DNA of 41,238 nt, taken from contig SFGN01000023.1 in assembly GCA_004556565.1 (NCBI GenBank), forward strand, positions 1 to 41,238, in the 5' to 3' direction. The translations under genes and the position numbers were made by a program. The notes beneath the pieces were generated by a model. The model searched no databases. It had not been told where the DNA came from and saw only the letters and a program-made list of their open reading frames with translations. Source of the DNA: Lachnospiraceae bacterium. Its GTDB lineage: Bacteria > Bacillota_A > Clostridia > Lachnospirales > Lachnospiraceae. Positions 1 to 9,682 of this stretch are shown piece by piece (the first letter of the stretch is position 1; each line of letters opens with the position of its first letter).

Positions 1-204
1 TGGCGGACACCGCCGAAAACTAACATGTCTGCAATTTTCAAGGTTCTAATGGAGCCATTTTTTCAGCTCCAATTTTTCATAGGCTACTTTACACTACCTA
101 TAAAATCAAATTAATTGTCTTTTTTTATCTTGGCTTATACTAACACATATACAGACATGATACCAGTGACAATATTAATCATTTTTATTGATATAAATTA
201 ACAT

Positions 205-1560
205 TTACTTCTGAACACAGAATTTTTTTAAAATATTCATATAACACCATCCAAATTTTCGCTCATCTACATCGGAAGCTGTAACAAATCTGCAGGAATA
301 CAGTACCTGATCTCCTAATTTATATTGCATGCCGCCCACATCTGTACCTTTTACAACCGGTGCCTGAAGCTGTCTTTCTAATTCGGCTTCAACGACCGGT
401 TTCTCATCATCCCGCAAAAGAACCATTAATTCCATGCTTCCGTTTTCCAGAGATAATCCCGACTTTCCGGAAATCCCCTTAAAAGAGGTCATTTTCAGAG
501 AAACATGGGAAATTCCGCTAAGCTTATCATTATCGGGTATTCCTCCGGAAACAGGAAGCTCAGGAAGAGTGACGCCGCGATATATATTACGGTAGTGATA
601 ATATTTTGTACCATAATCAATTAATTTTTTTGTATCTGCCCATTTATAACTTTTGTTATTCGGCCATCCACAGGCAAGCAGTGCTACAATAAAAGTGCGT
701 CCTCCATTTTCAACAGCACCCACATAACAGTATCCTGCAGCTCCGGTAAACCCGGTTTTTCCGGATAACACTCCACTCATCATATTAAAAAGAGAATTAT
801 GATTCGTACAGGAAAATGTACGGGTGCCCGGGCAATCTGAAAACTGGTAATCTCTTGTCTGCGTAACTGCAAGGAAACTCTCCCGCTGCGGAGAATCCAT
901 AATACAATATTTCATAACCGCCGCGAGATCTTGCGCTGTTGTGTGATGAATACCGTTTTCATCCTGGCTGTCCAGTCCGTTTGGAGTTATGTAATATGTA
1001 TTTTGGCATCCGATTTCACGTGCCTTTTCATTCATCATATCGGCAAATCCCTGCACGCTCGTACCAATATGTTCTGCAATCATCACTGCCGTATCATTGT
1101 GCGATTCCAGCATCAGAGAATAAAGCAAATCACGCAGCCTGAACTGCATTCCCTCCTGTACGCCGAGATGAACCTGAGGCTGTGCCGATGCATTGGCACT
1201 TGCGGTAACAACATCTTCCGGATTTCCGTATTCCAGAGCAAGGATACAGGTCATGATCTTTGTCGTGCTTGCCATCGGTAGTTCTTTGCAGCCATTTTTG
1301 TCGAATAAAACACGTCCGCTGTCTGCATCCATCAGAACCGCAGCCTGTGCATAGAGATTATCCGGTTCTTCTATTTTATCAGCTACATCTGCAGAAAGAG
1401 CAGTGCTGCAGCAAAATGACCAGACTCCAACAAAAAGAAGCAGGCATAAAAGAAAGGATGCTGCCCTCCTGAATTTATCCCTGCCTCTTTCAATTTTGCT
1501 TACCTTAATTCTATTTTTGCCTAAAAAAAACACGACCGCACGCTCCGGCATCTTTATCAA
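205..1560 (-). CDS. D-alanyl-D-alanine carboxypeptidase (DacF/PBP5 family)
   Basis: A serine-type carboxypeptidase that trims the terminal D-Ala from peptidoglycan stem peptides outside the membrane. The active-site motifs are visible in order: SxxK (S98-TT-K101), SxN in SHNDTA near residue 154, and KTG in GKTGFTG near residue 270. A hydrophobic stretch at about residues 33-56 is a signal peptide or anchor, followed by the mature catalytic domain and a C-terminal PBP5-like beta domain. The annotated start is a TTG with no clear ribosome binding site; an internal ATG three codons later is equally possible, so the N-terminus is uncertain. The family is confident, the sporulation-specific role (DacF/DacB type) is inferred. 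A second paralogue lies 3.2 kb away at 4795-6021. Confidence 0.9.
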   Translation of the reverse strand: MIKMPERAVVFFLGKNRIKVSKIERGRDKFRRAASFLLCLLLFVGVWSFCCSTALSADVADKIEEPDNLYAQAAVLMDADSGRVLFDKNGCKELPMASTTKIMTCILALEYGNPEDVVTASANASAQPQVHLGVQEGMQFRLRDLLYSLMLESHNDTAVMIAEHIGTSVQGFADMMNEKAREIGCQNTYYITPNGLDSQDENGIHHTTAQDLAAVMKYCIMDSPQRESFLAVTQTRDYQFSDCPGTRTFSCTNHNSLFNMMSGVLSGKTGFTGAAGYCYVGAVENGGRTFIVALLACGWPNNKSYKWADTKKLIDYGTKYYHYRNIYRGVTLPELPVSGGIPDNDKLSGISHVSLKMTSFKGISGKSGLSLENGSMELMVLLRDDEKPVVEAELERQLQAPVVKGTDVGGMQYKLGDQVLYSCRFVTASDVDERKFGWCYMNILKKFCVQK

Positions 1561-1605
1561 TAAAATATTATGTAAAAATTGATTCGTTAGAACATTTTAT
1601 GTACA

Positions 1606-2175
1606 TTATATATCCAGTTTCATTTGTGCCTCATCCTCAGCTTCTTCTTTGAAATGCTCAATCTGTTCTGGATTTAAAGTCGGAAGTTCATCCAGCGACT
1701 GTACACTGAAACGCCGTAGAAATTCTTCTGTTGTACCAAATAAAATCGGTCTGCCCGGAACTTCCATGCGCCCGACCTCTTCAATCAATCCATATTCTAC
1801 AAGCTTGTTAACTGCATGATCTGTTTTTACTCCCCGGATTTTTTCAATCTCCAGCCTGGTAACAGGCTGTTTGTACGCTACGATGGATAATGTTTCAAGA
1901 AGTACGTCTGTCAGGACATATCGCTTTGGCTGTTTAGCAATACGAATCAGATATTCGTACATTTCCGGCTTTGTGCATATCTGAAAAGAATCATCCAATT
2001 CAATAATACGTATCCCCCGGTTTTCCTGCTCATAGCTGTCCATCATATTATGAATAATTTTTCTTGTGGTCTGTTCATCATGTTCAATTGCAGCCGCGAT
2101 TTTACTTAATTCCACAGAATCGCCCATAGCAAATAAAATTGCTTCTATAACACCCTGCAGTTTTTCTATTTCCAT
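1606..2175 (-). CDS. scpB: Segregation and condensation protein B
   Basis: ScpB is the winged-helix (kite) subunit that, with ScpA, bridges the SMC dimer in the bacterial condensin complex for chromosome compaction and segregation. The protein of about 189 residues shows the typical ScpB sequence: an N-terminal helix-turn-helix (IEAILFAMGDSVELSKIA), the central YVLTDVLLETLSIVAYKQP-like core, and GRPILFGTTEEFL near the C-terminus. I choose the ATG at 2175 because a GGAGG lies six bases upstream; the ATG at 2187 would overlap that site. It follows scpA directly (42-bp gap), so the two are almost surely co-transcribed, as in most Firmicutes. Confidence 0.95.
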   Translation of the reverse strand: MEIEKLQGVIEAILFAMGDSVELSKIAAAIEHDEQTTRKIIHNMMDSYEQENRGIRIIELDDSFQICTKPEMYEYLIRIAKQPKRYVLTDVLLETLSIVAYKQPVTRLEIEKIRGVKTDHAVNKLVEYGLIEEVGRMEVPGRPILFGTTEEFLRRFSVQSLDELPTLNPEQIEHFKEEAEDEAQMKLDI

Positions 2176-2217
2176 ATGTTCCTCCATATAGCATCACCAA
2201 TTTAGATTTAAACGTAA

Positions 2218-2973
2218 TTACGCTTCCACCAATGACTCAATCAAGATTTCCCCGCAGGTTTCCTCCTGAACCGCACGTATCACTCCGGACTTCATCAGTT
2301 CGAGAATAGCAAGAAAAGTCACAACAATATGTGTCTTACTCTTCTGCTCTGTTAAAAGCTGTCGAAAATCAAATCGTCTGTGTGTTCGTGCATACTGCTC
2401 GACATACGCAAGTTTGACCGGAAGCGGGACCTCTTCTTTTTCAATCTTCCCGAATTTACTCCTCACAGGGTCTATTTTATTATCCTGACGGCGCAGGACT
2501 TCCCGGAAAATCTCATTCAGCCGGGAAAGGGTGAGTCCCTCCAGCAGCCTGTCCAGATCTACAGGTTCTTCATACGCCTTTACCTCGTCCGGAATAACAG
2601 CTTTCCTGAAAATTGTCTGCTCTGCATCCTGCTGTCTGTCTTTTAGTTCATATGCCATATATTTATACATTTTATATTGGAGAAGCTGTTCCACAAGCTC
2701 CTTACGCGGGTCTTCCTCTTCCCCGTCTTCATTAATCTCTTTCGGAAGAAGCATCCTGCATTTAATATCAAGAAGTGTAGCCGCCATCACAAGGAATTCA
2801 CTCATAATATTCAGGTCTTCCTTATTCATATTCCGGATATATTCCATGTACTGATTTGTGATTTCAACGATTGGAATATCATAAATATCTATTTTGTTTT
2901 TATCAATTAAATGGAGCAGCAGGTCAAGCGGCCCTTCAAATACTTCTAACTTCACCGGAATTCCAGTTCCCAT
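2218..2973 (-). CDS. scpA: Segregation and condensation protein A
   Basis: ScpA is the kleisin subunit of the SMC condensin; it links SMC heads and binds ScpB. The sequence opens with the family signature VKLEVFEGPLDLLLHLI and continues with IDIYDIPIVEITNQYMEYI, then a charged acidic linker (NEDGEEEDPRKELVEQLLQYK) and the C-terminal winged helix ending in LLILESLVEA-like residues. Length of about 251 residues is normal. The start at 2973 is supported by GGAGGAACT immediately before ATG; an upstream extension to 3048 is in frame but lacks that support. It lies upstream of scpB in the same operon. Confidence 0.95.
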   Translation of the reverse strand: MGTGIPVKLEVFEGPLDLLLHLIDKNKIDIYDIPIVEITNQYMEYIRNMNKEDLNIMSEFLVMAATLLDIKCRMLLPKEINEDGEEEDPRKELVEQLLQYKMYKYMAYELKDRQQDAEQTIFRKAVIPDEVKAYEEPVDLDRLLEGLTLSRLNEIFREVLRRQDNKIDPVRSKFGKIEKEEVPLPVKLAYVEQYARTHRRFDFRQLLTEQKSKTHIVVTFLAILELMKSGVIRAVQEETCGEILIESLVEA

Positions 2974-3121
2974 AGTTCCTCCAAATACCTGTCTATCATA
3001 CGTTTCTTCGTCTGTCATAATTTTGATCCTGCTCTTTTGCAGACGCACAGCATACCATATCCGGCACGCAGAAAATTCAGCAGGACAGGAAAATTCAATC
3101 CTATTTATTATAACGGACTTG

Positions 3122-4000
3122 TCAGGAATTTACAAGATTGATTACAACAGCCTCAGGAGGGTTAAACACTCGAAAATTGATTGTATGTGTCCCCATCCCT
3201 TTGCTTACAATAATGGTCTTTCCGTCCTCTTCCGTCATTTCTCCTGAATATTTCGGAAACAAAAATCCCTGAGGGGTAATAACGCCCCGCCAGCCCGGTA
3301 TTCTGAAAACACCGCCATGCAGATGTCCTGACAGCGTAAGGTCAGCTCCCCATGATTTATATGCATCAAAATAAACCGGATTGTGGGCCAGCAGAATCTG
3401 AAAATTATTCTTCGCCGGTTTTCCCGCCAGCTTTTCCACATCCTTTTCTGTAAGTCTGCAGGATTTGAATTTTTCATAAGTTTCCATTGAAAGTTCCAGG
3501 CCTGTGATACTGATTTTCTGACCGTCCAGTAAAATCTCTGTAGTTTCATTTTCCAGAAAATGCACACCGGCATCACACAGAATCTTTTTATAAGGACGAT
3601 AAATATCACCATACCATTCCGGATGCTCCTTCATCCGCTGTTCATGATTACCGTTTGCACAGTATACAGGTGCAATAGTAGGGAGCTGACGTATAAAGTC
3701 AGACGCTGCCTTTGGCATTGTATTTTTCTTTCCAATCAACATATCTCCTCCGATCAGAATCAGATCCGGTCTGATATGCCTGATATCTTCCAGCAGTTTC
3801 TTGTTGCCGTCCCCATAATCATGGTTGTGGAGATCACTCAGGAACACAATCACATGTTCACGCCCGCATCCTGTAAAATTGAATTTTTTACTTTTTAATG
3901 TATAGCGTGTTAATCTGTAATTTCTGCATTCACGAATACTTTCCAGATATATAAGTACAAGCAGCACAATTCCGGCCGCCAATAATCTAAAAAACCACAT
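3122..4000 (-). CDS. Calcineurin-like metallophosphoesterase (YkuE/YaeI type), membrane-anchored
   Basis: The protein (292 aa) carries the full set of metallophosphoesterase metal-binding motifs: SDLHNHD (D-x-H) near residue 56, GGDM near 84, GNHE near 117, AHNP near 203 and SGHLHGG near 223. An N-terminal hydrophobic segment (residues 3-21) predicts a membrane anchor with the catalytic domain outside or at the membrane surface. This arrangement matches the YkuE/YaeI group, thought to act on phospholipid pyrophosphate-type or other phosphoester substrates, but the substrate cannot be read here. The start codon is two bases from the deoC stop, so the two genes are tightly coupled. Confidence 0.9.
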   Translation of the reverse strand: MWFFRLLAAGIVLLVLIYLESIRECRNYRLTRYTLKSKKFNFTGCGREHVIVFLSDLHNHDYGDGNKKLLEDIRHIRPDLILIGGDMLIGKKNTMPKAASDFIRQLPTIAPVYCANGNHEQRMKEHPEWYGDIYRPYKKILCDAGVHFLENETTEILLDGQKISITGLELSMETYEKFKSCRLTEKDVEKLAGKPAKNNFQILLAHNPVYFDAYKSWGADLTLSGHLHGGVFRIPGWRGVITPQGFLFPKYSGEMTEEDGKTIIVSKGMGTHTINFRVFNPPEAVVINLVNS

Positions 4001-4002
4001 AA

Positions 4003-4647
4003 TTACCCTCTGACAATTGAAATTCCGGCACTTGTTCCCAGACGGTCCGCACCCGCCTCCTCCATTCGGCGGGCATCTTCGGCAGTGCGGATTCCGCCGG
4101 AAGCTTTTACCCCCATCGTATCCTGCACTGTCTGACGCATCAGATGTACATCCTCCACAGTCGCCCCGCCTGTAGAAAAACCTGTAGAAGTTTTAACATA
4201 ATCTGCTCCTGCTTCCTGACACACACGGCATGCATGAACCTTTTCTTCCTCAGTTAAAAGGCAGGTTTCAAGAATAACTTTTACAAGAGCATTGTTTCCT
4301 GACGCCTCCACTACAGAAGCAATATCCTGCCTGACATAATCCCAGTCACCACTTTTAATCATTCCAACATGGATGACCATGTCGATTTCATCTGCCCCAT
4401 CTTCAATTGCTGCTGTTGTCTCAGCCACTTTGCCGGCAGTCGACATTGCACCCAGGGGAAAACCGACCACAGTACAAACCTTCACACCTGTTCCTTTGAG
4501 CAGTTGAGCGCAATAATATACAAAGCTTGAATTCACGCATACAGAATGAAATCCATATTCTACCGCCTCTTCACATATTTTCTTCACCTTATCCTTTGTT
4601 GCATCAGGTTTCAGTAATGTATGATCAATCATCTCTTCAAACGCCAT
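4003..4647 (-). CDS. deoC: Deoxyribose-phosphate aldolase
   Basis: DeoC cleaves 2-deoxyribose-5-phosphate to acetaldehyde and glyceraldehyde-3-phosphate in deoxynucleoside catabolism. The sequence is diagnostic: IDHTLLKPDAT at the N-terminus, VVGFPLGA, the EIDMV segment with the catalytic aspartate (D89), the Schiff-base lysine K152 in VKTSTGF, and VKASGGIRT near the C-terminus. Length of 214 residues fits the family. I place the start at the ATG at 4647 because GGAGG stands eight bases upstream; the ATG two codons earlier is too close and the open frame to 4713 lacks a site. No other deo gene is adjacent, so this is a stand-alone copy next to the phosphoesterase gene. Confidence 0.95.
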   Translation of the reverse strand: MAFEEMIDHTLLKPDATKDKVKKICEEAVEYGFHSVCVNSSFVYYCAQLLKGTGVKVCTVVGFPLGAMSTAGKVAETTAAIEDGADEIDMVIHVGMIKSGDWDYVRQDIASVVEASGNNALVKVILETCLLTEEEKVHACRVCQEAGADYVKTSTGFSTGGATVEDVHLMRQTVQDTMGVKASGGIRTAEDARRMEEAGADRLGTSAGISIVRG

Positions 4648-4794
4648 ATTCATTTCCTCCGGTATTCCGACTTCTGAATTCTTACAAGTCACATCCATAA
4701 AAGTCTCATCCATTTCTATAAATATGTACTCATCCTATCATTTTTTCGTAATATTGTAAAGGATATCAAATTCACCGGCATTTTACTTTCCTGT

Positions 4795-6021
4795 CTAGGC
4801 CTGGAATTTCTTCCAAGCCTTTTTCAGATAATCAAAAAACCCGGCCTTTTTTACAGATTCTGCCGATTCCACCTTCACTTCCCCTATTTCTTTCCCGTTC
4901 AGTTCATAAACTAAACGCCCCAGAATATCTCCTTTTTTAATCGGGGCATTAATCTCGGTGTTTATTTCTACACGGCTTGTTATTCCTTTTAAATCCGCTC
5001 CCGTGGTGTCAAGATATGAAAATGTATTTGCGTATACAAGCCCGACTTCATCTTTTACTCCGCCTTTAATAGTCGCTTTTGGCAATTTCGGAGGTGTTTC
5101 ATCCTTATAAAGCTGACATTTTCCAAATCCATAATTTAACAGAGTGACCGCATCTTTGAATCTTGATTTCGAATCTTCAGCTGCCATAATGACAGCGATC
5201 AATTCAACATCATTCTTTTTCGCAGTTGCTGACACACAGAATTTAGCAAGACCTGTGGAACCTGTTTTCAGACCGGTAGCATATTCATATTGACGTATCA
5301 ATTTATTTGTATTTGTAAGCCCAAATTCACTGCTGCCTTTTTTGGTCGTATGAGTAATATTTTCCATCCATATTGTGCAGTAGTCCTGAATTTGCGGATA
5401 CTTTGTCATCAGCTCCCTCGACATCAGAGCAATGTCACGGGCACTGGTCACATGTCCGTCTGCATCCAGGCCATTACAATTTACAAAATTCGTATTATCC
5501 ATCCCAAGTCCTTTTGCACGTTCATTCATTTGCCGGACAAATTCTTCCTCACTGCCGCAGATATACTCAGACATCGCCACACAGGCATCGTTTGCACTTG
5601 CCACGGAAATACATTTCAGCATCGTTTCTACCGTCTGTGTTTCCCCGGGCTCGAGAAACACCTGAGACCCGCCCATGGAAGCTGCATATTCTGACGTTGT
5701 GACTTCATCAGATAATTGAATCTTTCCGGCTTCCAGAGCATCAAAAATCAACAGCATTGTCATGATTTTTGTAACGCTTGCGGGTGGACGTGAAGTGTCC
5801 GCATCTTTCTCAAAAAGTACCGTTCCCGTTGTTTTTTCCATTAAAATCGCAGACGGAGCACTAATCTGTACAGCCGACGTATCCAGTGATTCCCCTGATG
5901 ATTCCCCGGCCTCTTCATCAATTTCATCTTCCATAAGAATATATCCGGTATCGTATGCCAAAGCAGTCATATCTTGTGTAAATATCAGTACAACAAGGAT
6001 TACCGCAAGGATTTTCTTCAT
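4795..6021 (-). CDS. D-alanyl-D-alanine carboxypeptidase (DacF-like), second copy
   Basis: Secreted penicillin-binding protein of the PBP5 type. From the ATG at 6021 (preceded by GGAGGGGG) the product is 408 aa: signal peptide at residues 1-22, acidic linker, then SxxK (S82-VT-K85), SxN in SVASANDAC, and KTG in LKTGSTG. The C-terminal region contains the usual beta-sandwich and ends in a basic amphipathic stretch (FFDYLKKAWKKFQA) typical of the membrane-binding tail of this family. It differs clearly from the paralogue at 205-1560, so this is not a recent duplication. The role is cell-wall or spore-cortex maturation by analogy with DacA/DacF. Confidence 0.92.
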   Translation of the reverse strand: MKKILAVILVVLIFTQDMTALAYDTGYILMEDEIDEEAGESSGESLDTSAVQISAPSAILMEKTTGTVLFEKDADTSRPPASVTKIMTMLLIFDALEAGKIQLSDEVTTSEYAASMGGSQVFLEPGETQTVETMLKCISVASANDACVAMSEYICGSEEEFVRQMNERAKGLGMDNTNFVNCNGLDADGHVTSARDIALMSRELMTKYPQIQDYCTIWMENITHTTKKGSSEFGLTNTNKLIRQYEYATGLKTGSTGLAKFCVSATAKKNDVELIAVIMAAEDSKSRFKDAVTLLNYGFGKCQLYKDETPPKLPKATIKGGVKDEVGLVYANTFSYLDTTGADLKGITSRVEINTEINAPIKKGDILGRLVYELNGKEIGEVKVESAESVKKAGFFDYLKKAWKKFQA

Positions 6022-6106
6022 AAAAAAGACCCCCTCCGCTATATCGTCTGTTAACAATATAGTGGAAGAAGCCCTGAAATAGAACATTCATTATTATATT
6101 ATAGTC

Positions 6107-7060
6107 TTATAAAATAACTACGGCATATTGTCCGACTCTTTCATAAACCTCCTGAAACCACTCCAGGCTGTATTCTGCAATCCCCTGCATCGGATCACTA
6201 ATGATTACTTTATCATTTTCTAAATCATATCCGGCAAGAACAACACAATGTTCCATTTCGTACCATGTGTATCCCTCTGATGTGCTCCCTCGTAAATCAA
6301 TGCCGGGATCAAGCAAGTAAAGACTGGTCCACACTGCTACCGGACGTCCGGCTGCAATATATCTCAATAATGTATGAAAATCCTTTCCTGTAAGATTAAT
6401 GCCTTCTGTTTCTGCGCCATACGCTTCCAGAAAACGATTTGCAGTCTCAACAATTGTATCAGGAAAACATCCTGCCCCCTCATATGAATATGGATTACCA
6501 ATAAATCCATCTTCAAAACTACCTGTATTACTATAAATCAGATATTCATCTACTATCGTTGTCTTCTCAATCTGATAACCATCATACATTAAAAGAATCG
6601 TCAACGACGTTGCCTCGCATCCTGTCGGCAGCTCAGCCATTTGAAGGAGTGTCGGAATATCCAGAACTGTGGAAGACGGAATCTCCGCAGATTCAATTTT
6701 CGTTATATCAAGAAATTTTGATTTACCCGTCATAGTATCGTTTACCGTATGAAGGGTATTTAAATCAAATACATTTTTTATTGTCTTTGTTACAAGTTTC
6801 CCGTACTTGTATTCTCCTCCGACTTCTATCGCCTCTGGTTCTATGGCTTTTTCCTCATCTTGCAATTCTTTTGTATCTTCGTATACCTCCGACTCCGTTG
6901 CTTCAGATTCCTCAGTTTCTGTTTTCTGACCGTTTACCAACAAGGCGGCTCTTCCGTTATCTTCCCTTTTTACTGCAAAAAAAGCCAATACTGCACATAG
7001 ACAAAGTGCTGAAAAGGCAGAAACAATATGATTTTTATGATTTATAATCCACGTTTTCAA
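6107..7060 (-). CDS. C39-like (papain-fold) secreted or membrane-anchored peptidase-like protein
   Basis: The protein (317 aa, TTG start) has an N-terminal membrane segment (about residues 12-30), a long acidic low-complexity linker rich in Glu/Thr/Ser (about 45-80), and a C-terminal papain-like domain. The catalytic set is visible: Cys148 in LPTGCEATS, His271 in MEHCVVLAGYD and Asp289 in ISDPMQG. This is the Peptidase_C39_2 pattern seen in many extracytoplasmic proteins of clostridia. No ABC transporter or bacteriocin genes are nearby, so it is not a leader-processing transporter. The target is unknown; a cell-surface role is inferred. Confidence 0.8.
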   Translation of the reverse strand: MKTWIINHKNHIVSAFSALCLCAVLAFFAVKREDNGRAALLVNGQKTETEESEATESEVYEDTKELQDEEKAIEPEAIEVGGEYKYGKLVTKTIKNVFDLNTLHTVNDTMTGKSKFLDITKIESAEIPSSTVLDIPTLLQMAELPTGCEATSLTILLMYDGYQIEKTTIVDEYLIYSNTGSFEDGFIGNPYSYEGAGCFPDTIVETANRFLEAYGAETEGINLTGKDFHTLLRYIAAGRPVAVWTSLYLLDPGIDLRGSTSEGYTWYEMEHCVVLAGYDLENDKVIISDPMQGIAEYSLEWFQEVYERVGQYAVVIL

Positions 7061-7383
7061 AACAATTCCCCAAATCTTAAATAAAATATTTACTTATTAT
7101 CATTACTTGTAATACCTGATTATATCAACGAACATATGCTGTTATCGAATAATTTCTTAAGAATTTATTATTTTTTTCTTTCCGTATATAAATTACACCA
7201 AAACGAGACACAAAACAATGCTTTTCACAAAGAATTCACTTCTTTCCTTCTCTTGATTTTTCATTATGATTAGCGTAAGATAGAGAAGATACATCCGGCT
7301 GACAGGCACTTAATGGCTGTCAAAACAATGTTTCATCATATTTTTTCGGAAAATATTACTATATTTATGCATAGGAGGTTCCG
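7061..7383. promoter_or_regulatory. Intergenic region between divergent genes, with a promoter for the J-domain gene
   Basis: This 323-bp AT-rich gap separates the C39-like gene (minus) from the J-domain gene (plus). On the plus strand a sigma-A type promoter is readable: TTGATT at about 7253, 17-bp spacer, TAAGAT at about 7276, leaving a leader of roughly 100 nt. The leader contains an inverted pair GACAG/CTGTC near 7301-7320. An AGGAGG stands just before the ATG at 7384. I see no open reading frame or RNA gene. Confidence 0.45.
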
Positions 7384-8109
7384 ATGGCGTATCGTACATA
7401 TTATCAGATTCTTGGGGTATCCAGGGATGCAACTTTAGAAGAAATTACAAATGCAAAAAATGCGTTGGCAAAAGTATACCATCCTGATGTCAATATGCAG
7501 AACGGCATTGATACAACCGCACAGATGCAGGAAATTCTGGAGGCATACCGCGTCCTTTCCAACCCTGAAAAGAGGAAAAACTATGATAAAGAGCTGGGCG
7601 GTGGAACTGTACGTGTTTTCCGCACTTTTGACCTCGGTAAAGAGTTTGAAAAAGATTCCGGCAGTTCAGATGTCCAGGATGAACATTCTTTTGTTACATA
7701 TTGGAATGCGGCATCAAAATTACATGAAGTCGTAAAACGCAGCTCATGGCTTCTTGAGCGTGAGTCAAGGCGTGAAAGTATTCCAATAAAGATCATGAAA
7801 AGAATTGGTAAAATGCCAAAGACGGAACGACGGCTGGAAAGTCAGTTGAATACACTTTCGATTCAAGCTCTTCAGTATATCACGCTGCTGAAGTCAGCCG
7901 GGATTCCGATGGAATACTGGACACCGGAGGCAATGAACTGGGTTCTGATTCGCTGGGGGCAGAATCAAAGTGTTGATTTTCTAACAATATTTGCCCAGTA
8001 TGACGCTTTTGTCAATCAGAAGAAGACAACTGCAGAAAAAGCAAAAATGCGTTCCCAGACAAAACAATTTCACGGGAAGCTAAAAAAACTTCTGACATAT
8101 GCAATCTGA
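7384..8109 (+). CDS. J-domain (DnaJ-like) protein
   Basis: The N-terminal 65 residues are a J domain: YYQILGVSRDATLEEI, the HPD motif at residues 33-35 (VYHPDVN), and YRVLSNPEKRKNYD. J domains stimulate DnaK ATPase. The remaining 175 residues lack the zinc-finger and substrate-binding domains of DnaJ; they are rich in charged helices and end in a basic region, so this is a type III J protein whose partner is unknown. It is the only core gene here on the plus strand and stands alone. The start is supported by AGGAGG five bases upstream. Confidence 0.85.
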   Translation: MAYRTYYQILGVSRDATLEEITNAKNALAKVYHPDVNMQNGIDTTAQMQEILEAYRVLSNPEKRKNYDKELGGGTVRVFRTFDLGKEFEKDSGSSDVQDEHSFVTYWNAASKLHEVVKRSSWLLERESRRESIPIKIMKRIGKMPKTERRLESQLNTLSIQALQYITLLKSAGIPMEYWTPEAMNWVLIRWGQNQSVDFLTIFAQYDAFVNQKKTTAEKAKMRSQTKQFHGKLKKLLTYAI

Positions 8110-8137
8110 TGAATCTAAAATAATACATCGCTGCAAA

Positions 8138-8186
8138 ACAGCGTCGGCAGAAGGAAGCATAAAATCTTCTTATTCACCGGCGCTGT
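8138..8186 (+). terminator. Inverted repeat after the J-domain gene
   Basis: ACAGCGTCGG pairs with CCGGCGCTGT (one G-U), with a smaller GAAG/CTTC pair inside. It lies 30 bases after the stop. There is no long T run, so terminator function is moderate confidence only. Confidence 0.4.
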
Positions 8187-8251
8187 AATATATCTATTAT
8201 AAGACATGTTATTGACTTTGTTTAATTAAACAAAACATATTGATGTAGATT

Positions 8252-8860
8252 TTAACGGAAACTGTTTTCTATAACTCCCGGAAGCAAATCGTAGATGGAC
8301 GAACCGATTTTGTTTTCAAACATCCCTTTGATTTCAAAAGTCTTTTTCCACCTTTCCGGCATAGCCGGATGTATCCCGTAACGGATTGCCACATCTACAA
8401 AACGCTTTTCCAAAATACAGAAACCTGTGGGAAGAGCCAGTGCATCGCACATTTGTACCAGTCTGTCATAATCATCATACACTGCGTTCTCAACAAAAGA
8501 TTTTATGAACTGATACTCTTCTTCTGTCACATCAAATATTCCGATAGACGTATTGATATCCCGGATTACAAACGCGTGAGAAATACAAATCTGTGCCGCT
8601 TTTTCCCATCCTCTTTCCATGCAATAACGATATCCGTCTATTAAATGCTTTTCCGAACTGACTCCGGCATATCGACCGATATCATGCAGTAATCCCAGAA
8701 TATAAGCAGTATTTTCCGATAAATCAGGACAATGGCGTGCTATATTTTCGCAAGCCATCGCTACATACCTGGAATGATCTCCCCACCGCCCCGGATTTGA
8801 TTTTTCCGCATTCCTCAACGCCTGCTCCGCCGATTCACGGGTTAATTCTATTTTGTACAT
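8252..8860 (-). CDS. HD-domain phosphohydrolase
   Basis: A 202-aa protein with an HD-type metal-dependent phosphohydrolase domain. The first metal-binding His lies in GDHSRYV (about residue 28), the HD pair in GLLHDIGRYAG (about 58-59), followed by His in EKHLIDGY and SHAFVIRD. The HD domain occupies most of the protein. Such stand-alone proteins hydrolyse nucleotides or phosphoesters, but no substrate can be assigned. It is monocistronic, with AT-rich gaps on both sides. Confidence 0.8.
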   Translation of the reverse strand: MYKIELTRESAEQALRNAEKSNPGRWGDHSRYVAMACENIARHCPDLSENTAYILGLLHDIGRYAGVSSEKHLIDGYRYCMERGWEKAAQICISHAFVIRDINTSIGIFDVTEEEYQFIKSFVENAVYDDYDRLVQMCDALALPTGFCILEKRFVDVAIRYGIHPAMPERWKKTFEIKGMFENKIGSSIYDLLPGVIENSFR

Positions 8861-9090
8861 TAATAATTCACATCACTTTCTTATAACAGTCATTCACAAA
8901 TTTAGCCATAAATTATTGAAAAAGTTCATTTTCAGATTTCTATATCACACACATATATTTTCCGTATCATATGCATCTAAATAAACAATCTTGTTTCATA
9001 CCAGTAATGGCATTGTAAAAACTCATTATACATAATTAATCAGATTCGGGATTGTATACATGTATTTCGGCATACATATTAGTATGTTCT

Positions 9091-9552
9091 TCATAATTCT
9101 CCCCGCTCCTTAAGATAATCTAAAAACCCTTCACAACCTTTAACTATATCTTCATATGTACGGTCAAAATCATGGGTATACCAGGGATCCGCCACATCTT
9201 CATCCGAGCCGGTAAACTCTAACAGCTTGAAAATTTTGCCACTTCTATGTCCTGTCATTCGTTCAATGTTACGGATATTATATCGATCCATACCTATAAG
9301 ATAATCATATTTATCGTAATCTGCCTTTCTAAGCTGCACTGCGCACTTACCGGCAGTTGAAATACCAACCTCCCGCAGCTTATTTACAGTACCGTAATGG
9401 ACCGGATTGCCGATTTCTTCTGTGCTCGTGGCAGCAGACGCAATATAAAAACGGTCTGAAATACCACCGGTTTTCACCATATCCTTTAAGACGAACTCTG
9501 CCATGGGGGATCGACAAATATTGCCGTGGCAGATGAAAAGTACTTTTATCAT
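9091..9552 (-). CDS. Low-molecular-weight protein tyrosine phosphatase
   Basis: The family signature C-x5-R-S is at residues 8-15 (CHGNICRS), and the catalytic aspartate is in the DPWY loop (VADPWYTHDFDRTYEDI) near residue 121. At 153 aa the length is normal. Such enzymes remove phosphate from tyrosine (or arginine, as YwlE) on proteins. The gene ends the conserved chromosome in this window: the integrated elements begin about 30 bp upstream of its start codon, so its native promoter may have been displaced or replaced by element sequence. Confidence 0.93.
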   Translation of the reverse strand: MIKVLFICHGNICRSPMAEFVLKDMVKTGGISDRFYIASAATSTEEIGNPVHYGTVNKLREVGISTAGKCAVQLRKADYDKYDYLIGMDRYNIRNIERMTGHRSGKIFKLLEFTGSDEDVADPWYTHDFDRTYEDIVKGCEGFLDYLKERGEL

Positions 9553-9580
9553 ATATCTAAAACTCCTTGAAAATGCTGAT

Positions 9581-9593
9581 TTTCCTTGATTTC
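9581..9593. repeat. att core, left end of element A
   Basis: TTTCCTTGATTTC. The 11-bp TCCTTGATTTC recurs exactly at 27720-27730 and TTTCCTTGATTT recurs at 27807-27818, marking the outer edges of tandem elements. It lies 28 bp upstream of the phosphatase start codon. Confidence 0.7.
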
Positions 9594-9682
9594 ACGCCAC
9601 TTTTCGGCATTTCTACGACAGAGGACAGGCAACCATAACTTGGTATAACTACGCTTATTTTGGCTTGTTTTTGCCATCATTT